Part shown: in pieces, positions 1 to 13,443 of the stretch | Position numbering within the stretch: the stretch's first letter is position 1 | How the letters are laid out: the number at the start of each line of letters is the position of its first letter | Source: Anisakis pegreffii | Lineage: Eukaryota > Nematoda > Chromadorea > Rhabditida > Anisakidae | Reading direction: 5' to 3' | Assembly: GCA_035041965.1 (NCBI GenBank) | Contig: JAPYMA010003010.1 | Coordinates: forward strand, 1 to 64,000 | Length of the DNA stretch: 64,000 nt | Made by a program: the position numbers and the translations under genes | The notes under the pieces: model-generated | Databases searched by the model: none | What the model was told of the DNA's origin: nothing | What the model saw: only the letters and a program-made list of their open reading frames with translations

Positions 1-2630
1 AGTGTCTGGCAATTACATGAATAAACTTTCGTGACAATTTTTTGTGTAGACGGGTGTAATCGCACTGTCGATGTTGACAAGAGAATATCCCAAGGACGAG
101 AATTAACCTCACCAGATATGAAACGTGAAACCTCACTAGATCATAACCTCGCTGGATATTCTCGGCTACATTAATTTTGTTAAATGGAAACATAGAATCA
201 AAACATTCGATGATCTCATGATTCAAGGACTGTTCCAATACTTTGTGATCCCGTTCATTACAGCATTTTCAGCTGTCCCGCGAGAGTTCATGTGCATAAT
301 GCTTCAAAGTGCTCGATCGGATTGTGAAAGCTACTGATAAAAAAGTAGTTACATATGATTATCTGAAACAAAGAAACGAATACAATTACAGGTGGTGGTT
401 ATTCGACTGTACCAAAGTGTTATTTCAATAACCTAGTATTAAACGAATGATGTCAGTGCGTGCTGATTCTAACAAGTCGAATTTGATGACGTGAAACGTA
501 CGAACAATGTGTGAGTAGAGCTACCAGCTCGTTGCTTTTGCAGTTGAAATGTTTCACTGAACAATATCGCTCAAACGTGGATGAATGCACATGAGAGCAT
601 GTAACTTTGCTCCAAGCAAAATATCTGAGCGCTGAACGGTAAGCACTAAACAACACTCAAGAATTTCTCTGCAGATCATCTGCTCACAGACATACCTGGC
701 ATCTCAAGACGACTATTGCGCATGTGTTCAGTGTTACTCCAGCGAGCATTCCAATAAATTGCTGTCTTAGAAGGTGATCATTTCAAACCTCATCAAAAAA
801 TTCCGTCGAAACATTAGAAAGACAAATGAACATTGGCTGAACAATAATCTACTACAATAGGATAGTCAAAAAGCTAACCGTGCAATATTGTTGCAATTAG
901 AGCGTGACTATTACTTTGAAAGGACGGATCGTTTACATAATTGAAACATTTGCATAAATATTTACTGTATGATTCATGAAATCATCACTGAATGTGGTGT
1001 GATTGGCGACTAACAACGAAAGAATAATCATTCCATTTGTGACACTTTTAAAAGCTTGTCCACTGAACATCCTCTTGGGCGTAAGCAAACTTATTGTGAA
1101 TCTTTCACCGAAGAGGAAATGAACAATCGTCGGTTTGCCAAGGAAATGAGAACCTTACTTTTGGATGGGGAAATTTAGCGCGTCAGAGTGAGAAAATGAA
1201 ACGGAAACAAACGTTTTTTTTTGTTTTTGAAGTGCCATAGAGGAAGGGGACACTTGCAATAAAGAAAGATTATCTCGTCTGATTAAGATTATTACATTTC
1301 AGAATATCAAGTGAACTAAAACATCAACAAAATTCTCATTAAAAGCTGCATCAGGAAAAGCTGTGGGAAGTACGCCGAGAAGAATTGCGACTTTTTTTTT
1401 AAAGTGATACGTCAGCGATAAATGCACTAAAACACTTGAGTGAACATGTGTGCCAGGAAAAAAATCTATGCGGCTGCACACGAAAGTGAACATGCGACAC
1501 TTCGAAATGTTAACTGTCATTCGTTACTCATAGAAGGATCTATGGTTCATCAGACGAAGTCAGGATAACACAAACGATGAGATAAGGATGTTGCAAAACC
1601 ATCCAGGTAATCTATAGAATTATGAATAAAATCAATCGGGATGGTAATTAGATAAAACCTAAATTAATTTGTGCAATATATTCGCTCAATATGCTTCACT
1701 GCAATCTAGTAAGTCACTGCATATGCATGAAAGTTCACAGTTCCATACAAAAAAAAGAATGCATTAGACAATGTTCGTCTGTAGCGTTCACACAAAGATT
1801 ACATCATCAGTACTCGTCGAGAGCAACGCACTCTCGAAGAAGAACTAATTAACGAGAACTTTAGCATCACGTCATTCACTGATAATTCGAAATGACAAGT
1901 GATTTCGTCAAGTATTATAAATGACTCACTCACTTCATTCACTTGAAAAAATCCGGTAAATAGTTTAAAACTTGATATCTGTAACAGAATAAACAAAACA
2001 AGACCAGTGCCAAATACGCCCTACAACAGAAAAAGAGCTAGACCACAGACTGCAAATGTCAACTTGTGAAACGATCAATGAGAAACTACTTTTTCTTCTT
2101 TTATTATTCAATGTAAAATTACTATTACAAGAGGAAAAATCGCAATTGTTTGGAACATTACTTTGAGAAAAGAGCAAATTTTGAACAAGAAAATGAAACA
2201 GAAACACGAGCGATTAGAAGAAATAAGCTCTCCAATTTTGACGCAACAATTTGAATATCTCAAAATTTTGAGATGGAGAAGTGGAATAGATTGGAGATTA
2301 GGTTTTAATACTTGAAAAGAGATTGAACCGCGCGACCATTTGATTGGTTTTTCGTTTGATGAGATCGCTGAGTGAGAGATGTCCAACTGCATTGAATGAA
2401 ATGGAAAACTGATACACCAGATAAAGATACGAATTTCTCAATGGTATGGTACTAAACGAGAGAAAATTCTCCTCAGTTGAACAGGCTCGATAAGTTGTGG
2501 ATTCCAAACCAAAAAAATTGAGCATATTCGTTAACAAAGCAATCTGATAAAACGAGAAATTGATTCACTCCAAAAATGAAGTAACATTTCATTGGGTAAG
2601 CGCGACACGACAGCAACGTAGACGATGCGT
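1..2630. other. No gene seen
   Basis: AT-rich sequence with only short open frames. A 64-codon frame without ATG at about 138-336 (plus) has balanced composition but no splice support. The minus-strand frames at 1,799-2,721 overlap one another and are AT-driven. Confidence 0.5.
2257..2274. repeat. Perfect 18-bp palindrome
   Basis: ATCTCAAAATTTTGAGAT, self-complementary with no loop. Confidence 0.9.
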
Positions 2631-2984
2631 GATTGGTGGGCGATCGAATGAGAAAGAGAGAGAGTGCTGCTAGTTGGTATACGGTAAACACCCAATTATA
2701 TAGCAATAACAATGATAACACTGCTATGATTATTATTAGTGAATTTGTTTTGAAACATCACAACCTTGGCAGCACCTTCCCCTCCCGAAATCATTATTTC
2801 ATTTTAAAACTACTTTGTGTATCGGAAATATCATAGCTATCGGAAATATCATTACAGCTGTCACCTACTCCACTACGCTGCTATTATTAATATTCTATTC
2901 ACGTCATATTAACACCGTTATTAATACCGCTACCTTTATAGAAACTTTCAACAATTGCATTGCTATCATCATTAGTTTCACTGA

Positions 2985-2993
2985 TATCAGCAC

Positions 2994-3038
<45 letters not shown>

Positions 3039-3120
3039 TATTATTGTTGTTAGTATTATTAGTACTATTATTATTATTAATGTTACTATTATCACTAATA
3101 CTACCATTATTAGTAAGATT
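2985..3120. repeat. ATT/TTA-rich trinucleotide tract
   Basis: A perfect ATT run at about 2,994-3,033 passes into an interrupted ATT/ACT/GTT mixture. The Ile/Thr-rich frames over it on both strands (2,815-3,200) reflect the repeat. Confidence 0.9.
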
Positions 3121-3200
3121 AGTATCTTGAAGAGTAGCTTACAAAAGGAAAGAATAATAAAGGGCAATATTAAACAGTAAGCGAAGCTAACAATGAGCAT

Positions 3201-5411
3201 TCAGCCTGCCTAAGAAGGTTTGTGAATAATTTGGTCGAAAATGCGAATCAAATGAAATCAGCAGCATCCTCATTCCGAACCCAACAAAATGCGCATAAAC
3301 AGCAGCTGTTCATTTCTTTGTGATGATGATCTGATAGATTACTAAACAAGTACTGCTTCTAGCTATTCATTTACAATACATCATATTATACAACACTCGT
3401 CCTAGTTAACTTCGACCATCTTGCGCTCAACTTAACAACAGCCTTTCACCGAAGTTGTTGGCCATTTTAAAAATCTTATTCCTATCCCCATGTCGGCCAG
3501 TTATATGAACAACACTAGCGTTCAGCAACTCCATTAACGTCCTCAACTTAGATACTATCACAGAACATTCCACTGCACCGCACCGTACATCATATTTTCA
3601 TGAATTTTATGCTCAGCGCTCGTAATAGCCGAATGTGAGTCTTGGAATCCATCAGATATCATGAAAAGCCAAACAATTCATCAGGAAACTGATGAAGTTG
3701 CTAATGACTGCTAACTAGAAGAATACCTTAATTTCTAAAAAAAACCCCCCATCATGCACCATTTGCGTTAACAAGCGCATATGAAAAAACACAGGCATTC
3801 AAGTGTAATAAGTTTTCAAGAAATTAGTTTACTGATGTTAGATCAAATGGTGTGAAATCGGCAAGATCGTTGGTTAGAGACTATTGTTAGAGGTCAAATA
3901 CTTATTGTTAGATGTTTGATCAGTTATTTGAGTAGTCAGAAGCGAACGAGAAGCTGACTCATGAGTCAGCTTTTTGATTTTAGCATGATGCTTTCAAAGG
4001 AGCCGAAACTGAGTTGGCTTGTTTCCGCTCACAATCGTGCTGCATGCAAATGACTAACAGAGATGTTCGTTGATCAGCTCCGGTTGCATAAGTGAATGAT
4101 GATTTTAGTAGTGTCCGGATCTTTGCTGATTGATATCGTTTATGGAACGTCGGAAGGGTGGAGAAGAGGAAGCAACTTTGCGAGGAATCAAGAGGACTGT
4201 AATGTGCAGCAAAACAACAATAATGACTGCACACGTTTTGAATCATCGCTCACTGAATGACAACTTTTTTGAAAACAATAAACATTACATGTTGCCATCT
4301 CAAACCTTTCCACTCTTCTGCTCCACTGAAAAACAGCATCATTAGCATTGTTCCAACAAAATGATCATTTGAAAAATTTGAAAAATTTTCCGTTTTAGCT
4401 CCCCATAAAATGGACTCTCTTTCAGCGGTTAATTAATTCAACGACAGTCAACTATCATCTCTCAACTTCGAATTATCCACCGTCCAATTAACGTTTTGAA
4501 AAAAAACCACACATTACATACGTCATCTGCCTCCCCCGAAAAAAAACACCTCTGTTGAACTACAAATATTGCGCACAAACAATGCCCATTATTCGGTTCC
4601 GTTCCGCACCATTCGATTCTGTAAAATATAATACATTTTTGCATCCATCCACCATTCGTTGCTCTTTACTACTTTCAATCATTCATTCTATGTAAGGCTT
4701 AAGATTTTTCAACGAGTCTTTTAACGTTACTGTTTTTTTTCTTGCCTTAGCGTAGAATATGTACAAGAACTGAAACATGTACAATTGAGTAATTACGAAC
4801 TGAATTTGCAAAATATGTTCGCTTCTGGTTCAATGAAGCTAGATTTGAGTGGACAAAAACATTGCATTGTTTCATTTTGCCATGGAAATTCCACCACATT
4901 TTCATTTGCAGTACAATTTCTATCACTAGTATCGTGTTGCGTTGTAGTGAAAATATGCCATTGACAAAAAATCTGTGATTATGGATGAGTCTGTATCGTT
5001 CTACGAAACCCGTTGACTCCTTACGAAACTATGATCATTCATTGCCATGTATGGAAAAGCTTATCCGCCGACATGAGAGCGCATTAGCACCACCACAGAT
5101 ACTGACTGATTTGTTCAAACAAATGTTCGAAATGGCTCACTCGCCTGCGTCGTGAATGTGTTGTTGTTTTTGCTAACGAATAAATAATTCGTGAGCAATG
5201 AAATTCGCTCACCTCGTGCTAACCAGCAAACAACACTAAGATGGTAATGTTAACGAAACTGTTTGCGTTTGTTCTTTTCCTTCACGTTCTTCATCGCATA
5301 AGCACACTACGATTGCGATGGATGTGTGGAGCGTTTGATGACGACTGCTTTTCTATTGCACTTCATTAGCCAATTAGAAATGGCTAGCACGCAACGTCAG
5401 ATTGCGTAACA
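3201..5411. other. No gene seen
   Basis: Plain AT-rich DNA. A possible 28-codon minus-strand terminal exon follows a TTTCAG at about 4,776 and is too short to support alone. Confidence 0.5.
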
Positions 5412-5816
5412 TTGGAATCACATAAATCATCCTCAGGTCTACACATACAACGACTGAATCGATTGAATACCAGTCACACGAATGAATATCAATTCAAGCG
5501 TTTTGCGCGATACGTATATGGAGATGATGATGATGATGATGATGATGATAAACGATCGAAGTTCACCGGCACTGATCCAACTTTACCAAGGGTCCAGTGG
5601 TCGTCAGAAAAAATCTAAATGGTGACTTCGTCGTTCACCACATTGTGCTTTGTGCTGGCTTCCATAATCCGGAGAATCCATCCGTACTCCGTAAAACGCT
5701 GGACCGGTATAAACAGTGATCAGAATGAGATTATACCTGAAAATGAAATCCGAATTAATGATATCGTTTGCGTGAACGGTGCAAAATACTCAAAATCACG
5801 AGGTTCTTGCCATTAA
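5412..5816 (+). CDS. Two abutting in-frame ORFs (unrecognised)
   Basis: A 68-codon frame ends TAA at 5,616-5,618 and the next three bases are an ATG opening a 65-codon frame in the same phase to 5,816. Together they form about 133 codons with one internal stop. The first part contains nine aspartates from a GAT microsatellite, flanked by KRSK. The second starts with a hydrophobic segment (FTTLCFVLASII) and continues with an acidic, Asn-rich part. This is either one gene broken by a single stop or coincidence. The first frame has no ATG. Confidence 0.17.
5523..5549. repeat. GAT trinucleotide repeat, nine units
   Basis: Nine perfect GAT units, reading as nine aspartates in the frame at 5,412-5,618. 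Confidence 0.95.
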
Positions 5817-8800
5817 TAATGTGATAACGGCCGAAAATGAGCATTGAGTGCAGCATAGCAAAGCATGTTCCAACCAACTAGCACACTAACTGGCTGCACT
5901 TTATCATGAGTTTTGAATTAAAACAGCAAAAACACGCATACCAAAAAGCAGCATTATGCAAATGACAGACGACATTTTATTTTTGATATGAAATGAAAGC
6001 ATAATGCTGCTGATGATGAACATGAGAACGTAATAACATAATAAGACTACGTTCATTCGATCATTCCATTCGTATTTATTTGGTTGGTGCAAATATACGT
6101 ACGTATGCAAATGATTATTCGAATAACTTGTGAGATATAAGAGGAAGATATTCTTAAAGCCATTTCACGTCAGTCACGCTCATAAATGTTACGTACTATT
6201 TAAGGAAAACAGTTGCTGCTTATAGTAGCCTGTCTTGTTCACTGCTTGTTTACGGAGCATTTTGAAAATTGATGGCAACGAAAAGAAATACGACAACGAA
6301 CGATGCGTATAAAACAGTCAATCACAAAACAACGTTACGTGAAGTTACACGATCGCTCGGCGCTACATCATCATAAATCATTTTCATTACGCATACACAT
6401 TCATTCTCCTTTTATGATGGTGATGATCACTAAATTAGCTCGAATCGCAACGGTTTTGTTTTTAGGTGAATGCACATTTCTTAGAAGAGTGACAGAAGAC
6501 ATAAGTTAAAGGCAATAGTGAAATGTAATTAAGTGTAAAGGTTTCACTAAATTTAAGCTCTAAGCAAATGTGCAACAGCGAACAGGGAAAAATATAAAGT
6601 CAGGTGATACTCGACGATGCTGGTTCATTTGATCATTTGAATCATAAAAGAATTGTATGTGATATAAGCGGATCGCATCGAGGAAATATCATCATCATCA
6701 TATATGCATCATATAACGTCATCAGCATTACTATTGTAATGATCACTGAGCATTGACTGCAGCATAAGAGCACCACAACTCGAGAGTATGCTACACATCC
6801 TGATCATTAAACACATTCTCTGGCCATATTTGTCGCGATTTTCGGGCTTCTTCACAACTCTGATAAACTCATATGACATGTATTCCTCCGTTAACAAACT
6901 GCAAAAAAAGCGCTCTATTTCAACACCACTAACGCTGAATAAACAAAACGAATAAACAAGCGCGTTATCATACAAGCAAATAAAATTCACTAAATTAATT
7001 CATCGTGCTCAATTTTTGTTTTTTCTGTTCTTTCATGCAAGAATATGAATTGGTGGTGTTACATACATACATAATATCAATGACGCATTCCCAGACACAC
7101 AGCAACATCATTCATACACACATCATATCCTATGAAATAAAACGAGAAATGACCCGAACGAACCTCGCCTTGTGCTCGCTCACACAACAAATCGAATAAA
7201 TTAATGCTCCTCAACTAAATGGTGACACACTCAAAGCTTCCAATGAATCACTCCTAGGACTGGTCACTTGTGAAACATAACAACAACGCAAAAAAGCAAT
7301 AAAATTATACGTCAGTTGCTCGTTATGCCTAAGCAGCATTTCTTTCCACTCACAATTCACGGCGATAGTCCTGAGAAAGACACTGATGTAAGAAAATAAA
7401 ACGTTATCATTGGCATCTGGTTTAAAATCGAAAGAATGTGTGTCGTCTACTGATCTCTAACTGCAACAAATGTGAAAAGTAAACATCGGTCCCGTGAACA
7501 CACGTAATATTTCCTGTTGTGACACCGCTGAACCGTCTGCAATGCATGACAGCCTCAACTGTGAACAGAGTATCCGTGAAAAATTACTTCACTATTGAAA
7601 TTCTGGTGCTCCACCATGAGAGGTATTATTCTCGATTGCAACAAAAAAATGATGCGAACACAATTATCCAGCTATATCATGTTTAGCGATATAGTCAGTC
7701 AGTCACATACAACAGAAATGACGAAGCGTGAAATTTCGAATGATGCCATGATTAATCTGTGAACGATGGGGCATTATGCCAGCTCAAAGTAAATAATGAG
7801 TAACAGATGATACAGATTCCCGTCGAGTATGCTGCTGTTGCTGCTATACGTCCTTAGAAAAGCATCATCCATTCATCCGTCCGTCCACCCATCATAAAGC
7901 ACAAAAAAAAAGTTGACCGAAGAACTCGCTCAGACTTAAGAGTTACGAACGTGACAAGACCATATAAAAAAGCTAATGACAACAAAATGAAAGCAATGAA
8001 AATGATGACGATGATACTAACAAGTTTTCTTCCGAAGCCGGTGTGAGAGACGAAAAAAAAACGAGTTAAAACAATCAGATATCAATGCTGTGAACTGCGC
8101 TGACTGTTGTGCCGAATTAAGTCAGCTCACAGAACGGGAATAAAGCTACGATAAAGCTAAAGCTGACAGAGCCACGATAAGAACCTTGCAAAGAAAAGCT
8201 GTGGAACACTTGAACAGACGACGAACACGATAGGCTGTCTGTGAATCAGATCACCCATACCTAAGTCAAAATGAAACCGTCGTCGTCATAAAAAGACTGT
8301 TATGAAAGAGAAACAAAATTCTTGTAGTGCTTAAAATTCGTTAGCCGTCCACCACTAAGGCGTGACCATTAAAATTATACTAGTATACCATATTTACTTT
8401 TGAAATCCATTCGCTTCAACACTTGAATCATTTTAATTGAATTCGTTGAATGCATCATTCAAAAAACACTCGCCTCTTGTACAGTCATACTTTGATTCTT
8501 TGTTGACATCCGTCTAAGTTATCTCGTCCTCTCAACGCTCACCTATGCTTCATCAAAACAACAGCAAAGCTAGACTCCTTCAAAGCAAAATAAAAACAAT
8601 GTGAACGGATTGTTTTCATCGTTTTGGTTTGCTTATTTTGTTAAGATGAGTCAAAGTTACGATGGATGTCCACTCGTGTTTACAATTGTTTGTATAATCT
8701 CTCTCAAAAATAATTTTTTGAGAAGTGGATAGAATCAGTGCTTATGCCATACAAATCGTACGTATTTTGCAAATTGTCAACCGAACACAACACCTCATAA

Positions 8801-9221
8801 AGATATGTATAGGTGAATTCATGCGTTCAAATTAAGAGCGATTTTTGCTCTTCCACAAAACTGAGAAGGTTGATGGAGTAACTGTTCGATATGTTTGAAA
8901 AATTATTGGTAGGAATGAATAAGAACAGAGGTATGATTAATTATAATATGTATAGATGATAAACGATATTGCTTGAAGTAAACAATTTTAATCTTACAGC
9001 AGATACAATCATTAGATTGTTCACTTGTTGACAAGTTCAAGTGGAAAACAATTCACTTGCCGTTTCTGGCGATAATTAAGCGCTAGCGAGGACAAACAAA
9101 TGCGGGTAAATCAACGACTAAAGGAGTTGTTGTTTTGAGGTCGAGCATTCACTATCGTTATAATAAACCATACCTCAACGCAATTGCTCCGTATTGCGAG
9201 GAAACGGAAATTCGTTTACAG
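5817..9221. other. No gene seen
   Basis: Short frames only. Several ATGCAAAT octamers occur in and near this stretch (5,956 and 6,107 regions) without other promoter context. Confidence 0.5.
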
Positions 9222-9417
9222 CTATAATAATGATCTTATTATGATGCGATAATTAGACAATAAATGAACAGCGGCGAACGCTAAATCACTGCGTTCTGCG
9301 AAAATATCACTTTGAAACTTTAGTGCCAATTCACAAAAACAACGATCAACGACTGAACAAGCTGATTTATCGAGCTGACTTACAATCAGAGCATTCGTCT
9401 ACTTTGAGCTGTACCAT
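9222..9417 (-). CDS. Candidate mini-gene with a 31-nt intron
   Basis: ATG at 9,417 opens 11 codons (MVQLKVDECSD) ending in phase 1 at a perfect GTAAGT. Only 31 nt later TTGTTCAG provides an acceptor in the matching phase. The exon 9,352-9,222 then stays open for 42 more residues of balanced composition before TAG. The product would be 54 residues. A 31-nt intron is below what most nematode spliceosomes use, so the model is doubtful despite the perfect sites. Confidence 0.15.
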
Positions 9418-10660
9418 AGCGCTAGACGAAACTCGACTCAATATCGTTCTCAAACTCTTCTGTTGTTCTCAAGAGAATTAGGAAGGCGACCATCAAAAAA
9501 TGCCATTATAAAAAACACTCCTCTAGCCTTCAAACCATGACGTTCATCTTCGGAATTATTAATCTGCACCGAATGGTGTTCATCATCACTAAGGCGATCA
9601 AATCGAAATCGCTACGATAGTTGCCGTCAAAAACAAACTGATTAACGAATGATATCAACAGAATAACACACTGTCCAATAGATTGTTGCTGAAAATAAGC
9701 TTCTAAGCGAACCAAAAAAAGTAAACCAAGCCGACAAAATCTACCGTATATGTACGGAAACATAAAATGAAAACAGCGCGATGATATTTTCCGAAGGGTT
9801 GCCCATCGTTTAGCTGGTAAACAAACCGTCAGCATTTTATTTCTTCGATCCTATCAAACAAAACATGTGCTACGAGCGATTCAAATGAAATGAGAGCGGC
9901 ACGAGCGAGCGACTATCGCCTAGCATCAACAGCAAATGTTGACATCTCACGAAAAAACAACAAGATTAAGAGACATAAGCAAAAAACCAACAAACAACAG
10001 CGACTTCGTATCAACAACGTTCGAGTGTGATCGAATTATACCAGTTTTTTTAAAACATACTAACTAACCATAAAATGCTCTTCGTCGGCACTAAAATAAT
10101 CGTAAAGCTGACCGGCTGAGATGTTTTCCTCTAATAAACTAAACTTACAATCTGTCACCACTTCAAATATTAGACACTTCAATTCACTACTAACTTATGG
10201 CCAGTAAGCGCTATCCAGGAACGTTCTCCTCACAAGCCCAAAAGACAGCACTCAGCTCAACTTACTGAAACAACTCAATGTGATGGATTATTTGGCCACA
10301 GCTTTAGAAAAGAATTTCATGAGCCTTATGATTTCATGACGACGGCGGTTTTGCTCCTATTCGAGTGAATCAATCGCTGATCTGATCAGTTGGAAAAGAA
10401 TGCTGAACGCTTCAATAATGAGTAGTCGCACTCGGAAAATAGCTCATTATCATATGAAAAGCGCTAGACTGAATAAAATGAACGACAACTGAAATCGAAA
10501 TAAAAGCATTGCATAACATGTGCTGTGAACAGTGAACAACTATAGAGTGTCTGCTGCTGCATTTGTTGTGTTTGTGTGCTGCTGAATGAATCGCATTATT
10601 CAATCGTATGCGATTATGAATTATGCTTACAGGCATGATAAATAAAGCAGCATATACAAA

Positions 10661-10674
10661 CACACACACACACA
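10661..10674. repeat. CA microsatellite
   Basis: Seven perfect CA units. Similar CA or GT runs occur at 18,532-18,547, 25,908-25,921, 38,091-38,107, 38,653-38,672, 39,596-39,620 and 53,027-53,048. Confidence 0.9.
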
Positions 10675-10998
10675 AAATCAAACGTTTAGCATACAATAAC
10701 GAAATCGCAACTTTTCAACAATATCATCAATCAAATAACGTGTGTGCGCGCACGATGGCGTCAAAAGCAACTACTGCAAAAGCTGAATAACAATACTGCG
10801 TGATGTTTGTTGCATGACAATTGTGACGAACACTGTCGAGCACATTCAAGCGCTCATCATCAGCATTCATCATCAGAAACTCAGAATATCGTCGTCAATC
10901 TGTCACCCCACAAAAAAAACCGGCTTTGAGGATCAATCACGATGTTGATGAGGATGGTGAAGATTTGCTGAGCGTTTCAACTCTGTCGCCTGCTTAGT

Positions 10999-11036
10999 TG
11001 GCTGGCTGGCTGGCTGGCTGGTTGGCTGGCTGGCTC
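10999..11036. repeat. GGCT tetranucleotide repeat
   Basis: About nine GGCT units with one GGTT interruption. The GWLA-repeat frame over it is an artefact. Confidence 0.9.
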
Positions 11037-13392
11037 ATCAAAGCGACGTTCATTTTTGAAATCACTCCATTCAGAAGTAGTAAGTCTCTCAGAAACATAT
11101 CGTTCCGTCCGTTCATGCTCCCCTCTCTCACTGTATTTCAACTAATAATATGGTTCGTTGATTGTTGTACGCTCACTCACATATATATATATGCAAATCA
11201 ACCACCACTTATAAATAACATCCATGCTCACATGAATACATACACGCATATAAACACAACTTGAATTTACCATATTATGTTTAATATGTTATTTTATATT
11301 GCATGATATTAGATTGAATTATGATGCGATCACGACACGCATTCAGACTGTGGATACATGCATCACCAAACAGCACAATAAAACAACACAAACACACAAC
11401 AACAACACAGCAATTGCAATATAATAATTATATTAACGCAACGATAACCATCTCATGAACAACATTAAAAAACTGCTCGTTTCAAAACTTCCAACTGCTT
11501 AACTAGGCTCTAGAAGAACTGTACCGGTTGGAACAGTAATTAATGATAAGGAATGGCTAATGGTAAGACAATGGAAAGTTTCTGATGATTGTATGTCACG
11601 GGAACAGCAACAAAGATCAGTATTCTTTATTATGAGAAGGTACATAGGTGGTCACTGATCTATCAGAGTATTTTTCAGCAAAGTGAAAAACAACTGTAAA
11701 CACTGGTTTTGAAGGAAACGTGCTTGAAAGAGTTTCGCTGAATGATTAAATGAACGGAAAACTTTTTCAACGAACACATCGAGATATCGAGCAAACTAAC
11801 GAGTGTCAGCGTTAATTCGATTACAAACACGATTCTTTATAATATCATGAAGCACGCCAATATTTGATGTAAGTCACTTCCTTAATGTAGAAACAGAGCT
11901 CATAGCAGCTCATAATCCGGCTTCCTCCCGATAAAGGTAACACATCAAAAAATTATCAAATGTAATTTCTGACACACTGTTTGAGCAATTGAAATGAAAC
12001 GCATTCTCATCGAGTAGCGAAAGGCAAAGAAAGTCAAGCGTGCAACTAATTGAGCAACTTAATCGTTCGTTTTGGATAGCAGTGAAAACTTAACGTGTTC
12101 AACTGATTCAATGACATGTGAAAACGACTGCATGATATTAATGTGATAGCATTGATAAAAGCATTAATAACGATGTAATATGCATGAGCATTGTTGTCAC
12201 ATTAGTGCACTCAGCACCTAATTAACTCAACGAGTTATGAAATCGCACTCAGGCGCTATCGACTGCTATTACAAAGTGAGGATTTATCGTCAGTAAGACG
12301 ACAACGATCAAAGAATGAGTTCTTCATTTTATGTTCCAACTTACTTCGAGCGAAACCGTTATAAAGTTTTATTACATTCATAAAGGGCGCCACTTACGTC
12401 TCATGCACACAACAAACACATACCAAATGAGTTTGATTAGCCGTAAGTTGCAGTGCAACGTAAACATGAAGCAAAGTACATGCGCTCAATTATTACTTCA
12501 GCTCGAAGATCATCGAACACAATGAGTTGTCTTCTGACTGAACGAGTACGAGTTGGAAACTAATTTGAGAGAGTTTCAAGCGCATGACATTACTGATACG
12601 ATTAACTCACAGGAATGCACTACTAAGAGACTAAAAATTTTTAAGCCTTCACTGTACTCTAAAGCAAATTCTCTTACTTTCTGACTATTAGGTAATTATT
12701 ATGTACACCCAAGCTGATCGATTGCATCATATCAATACCAGTAATTCATTTTCGACTCGATGAAACCTAACTAAACTGTTCAACACCTTGTAAATCTAAC
12801 GATCAACTCTTCGAATTTGCTTGTGCATAAAGGAATTTTTGAGCCTTTTCAGAAGTAGCTGCTACAATTCACACTGTTTGTGAGATAAAGATCGTAATGC
12901 GCAATATTAAGCGTTCACTTACAGTTGTTACTTTATCTAAACTGAAATATAAATAGCTTACCACAATCCCATAAACCATATATCTTAAATGATCACCGTG
13001 CTCCATTCACTTCATTTAAACTCGTCAACAAATCATTTCGTGTGCTTTCTTCACCTAACCGGTCGTCGGAATTCACAAATCTTATCGATATATGATGGAC
13101 TTCATAAAGTGAATTTGTTAATCCCTTTCTCTTGTACGCATACGATACGGTCTTCCATAAATACATCACTTCCATTTGTGTAGGTTGATGATGATGATGG
13201 TGACGATGTTTACTATGGTATCCATTCATCTGCTTAACTATTGTTGAATACTGCTATACAGTTTGGATATTCGTTTCGTATGCGATTTTCGGTTTATTCA
13301 ATGAGATCCAACGAATAACGTATGACCGGATAAACACAAATTATGTATTATAGCAGTGATTGTTAGTTATGATCGCGCCAGCTCTTACTTAC

Positions 13393-13443
13393 AATTAGGT
13401 TTTGATGATGGTTAAGAATACGGCTCTGACACTGTTTCTTTCC
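13393..13443 (-). CDS. Candidate 51-nt internal exon
   Basis: On the minus strand, GATTTTCAG is followed by 51 nt with an open phase-0 frame (17 codons, begins GKKQCQSR) and then by a perfect donor, GTAAGTAAG. Both splice signals match nematode consensus. I found no certain partner exons. A start-type exon (ATG at about 13,007, ending GTG|GTAAGC at about 12,968) lies downstream and cannot be the next internal exon without discarding its ATG. Chance pairing of such sites in 64 kb is possible. Confidence 0.2.

Larger units (their letters stand above)
9418..13392. other. No supported gene; microsatellites
   Basis: A minus-strand frame at 9,530-9,835 (101 codons, hydrophobic) has no ATG or splice support. 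Good GTAAGT donors occur on the minus strand at about 12,340 and 12,385 after short ATG-started frames, but I cannot pair them with acceptors. Confidence 0.45.

Noticed and set aside
2815..3200. Ile/Thr-rich frames of 98-121 codons on both strands
   Set aside because: Products of the ATT tract; low complexity and no splice or start support.
6081..6096. TGGTTGGTGCAAATA, similar to a mariner terminal repeat
   Set aside because: Too short, no partner inverted copy, no TA-flanked element or transposase.
9530..9835. 101-codon hydrophobic minus-strand frame
   Set aside because: No ATG at its start, no splice signals, and a length expected by chance in 64 kb.
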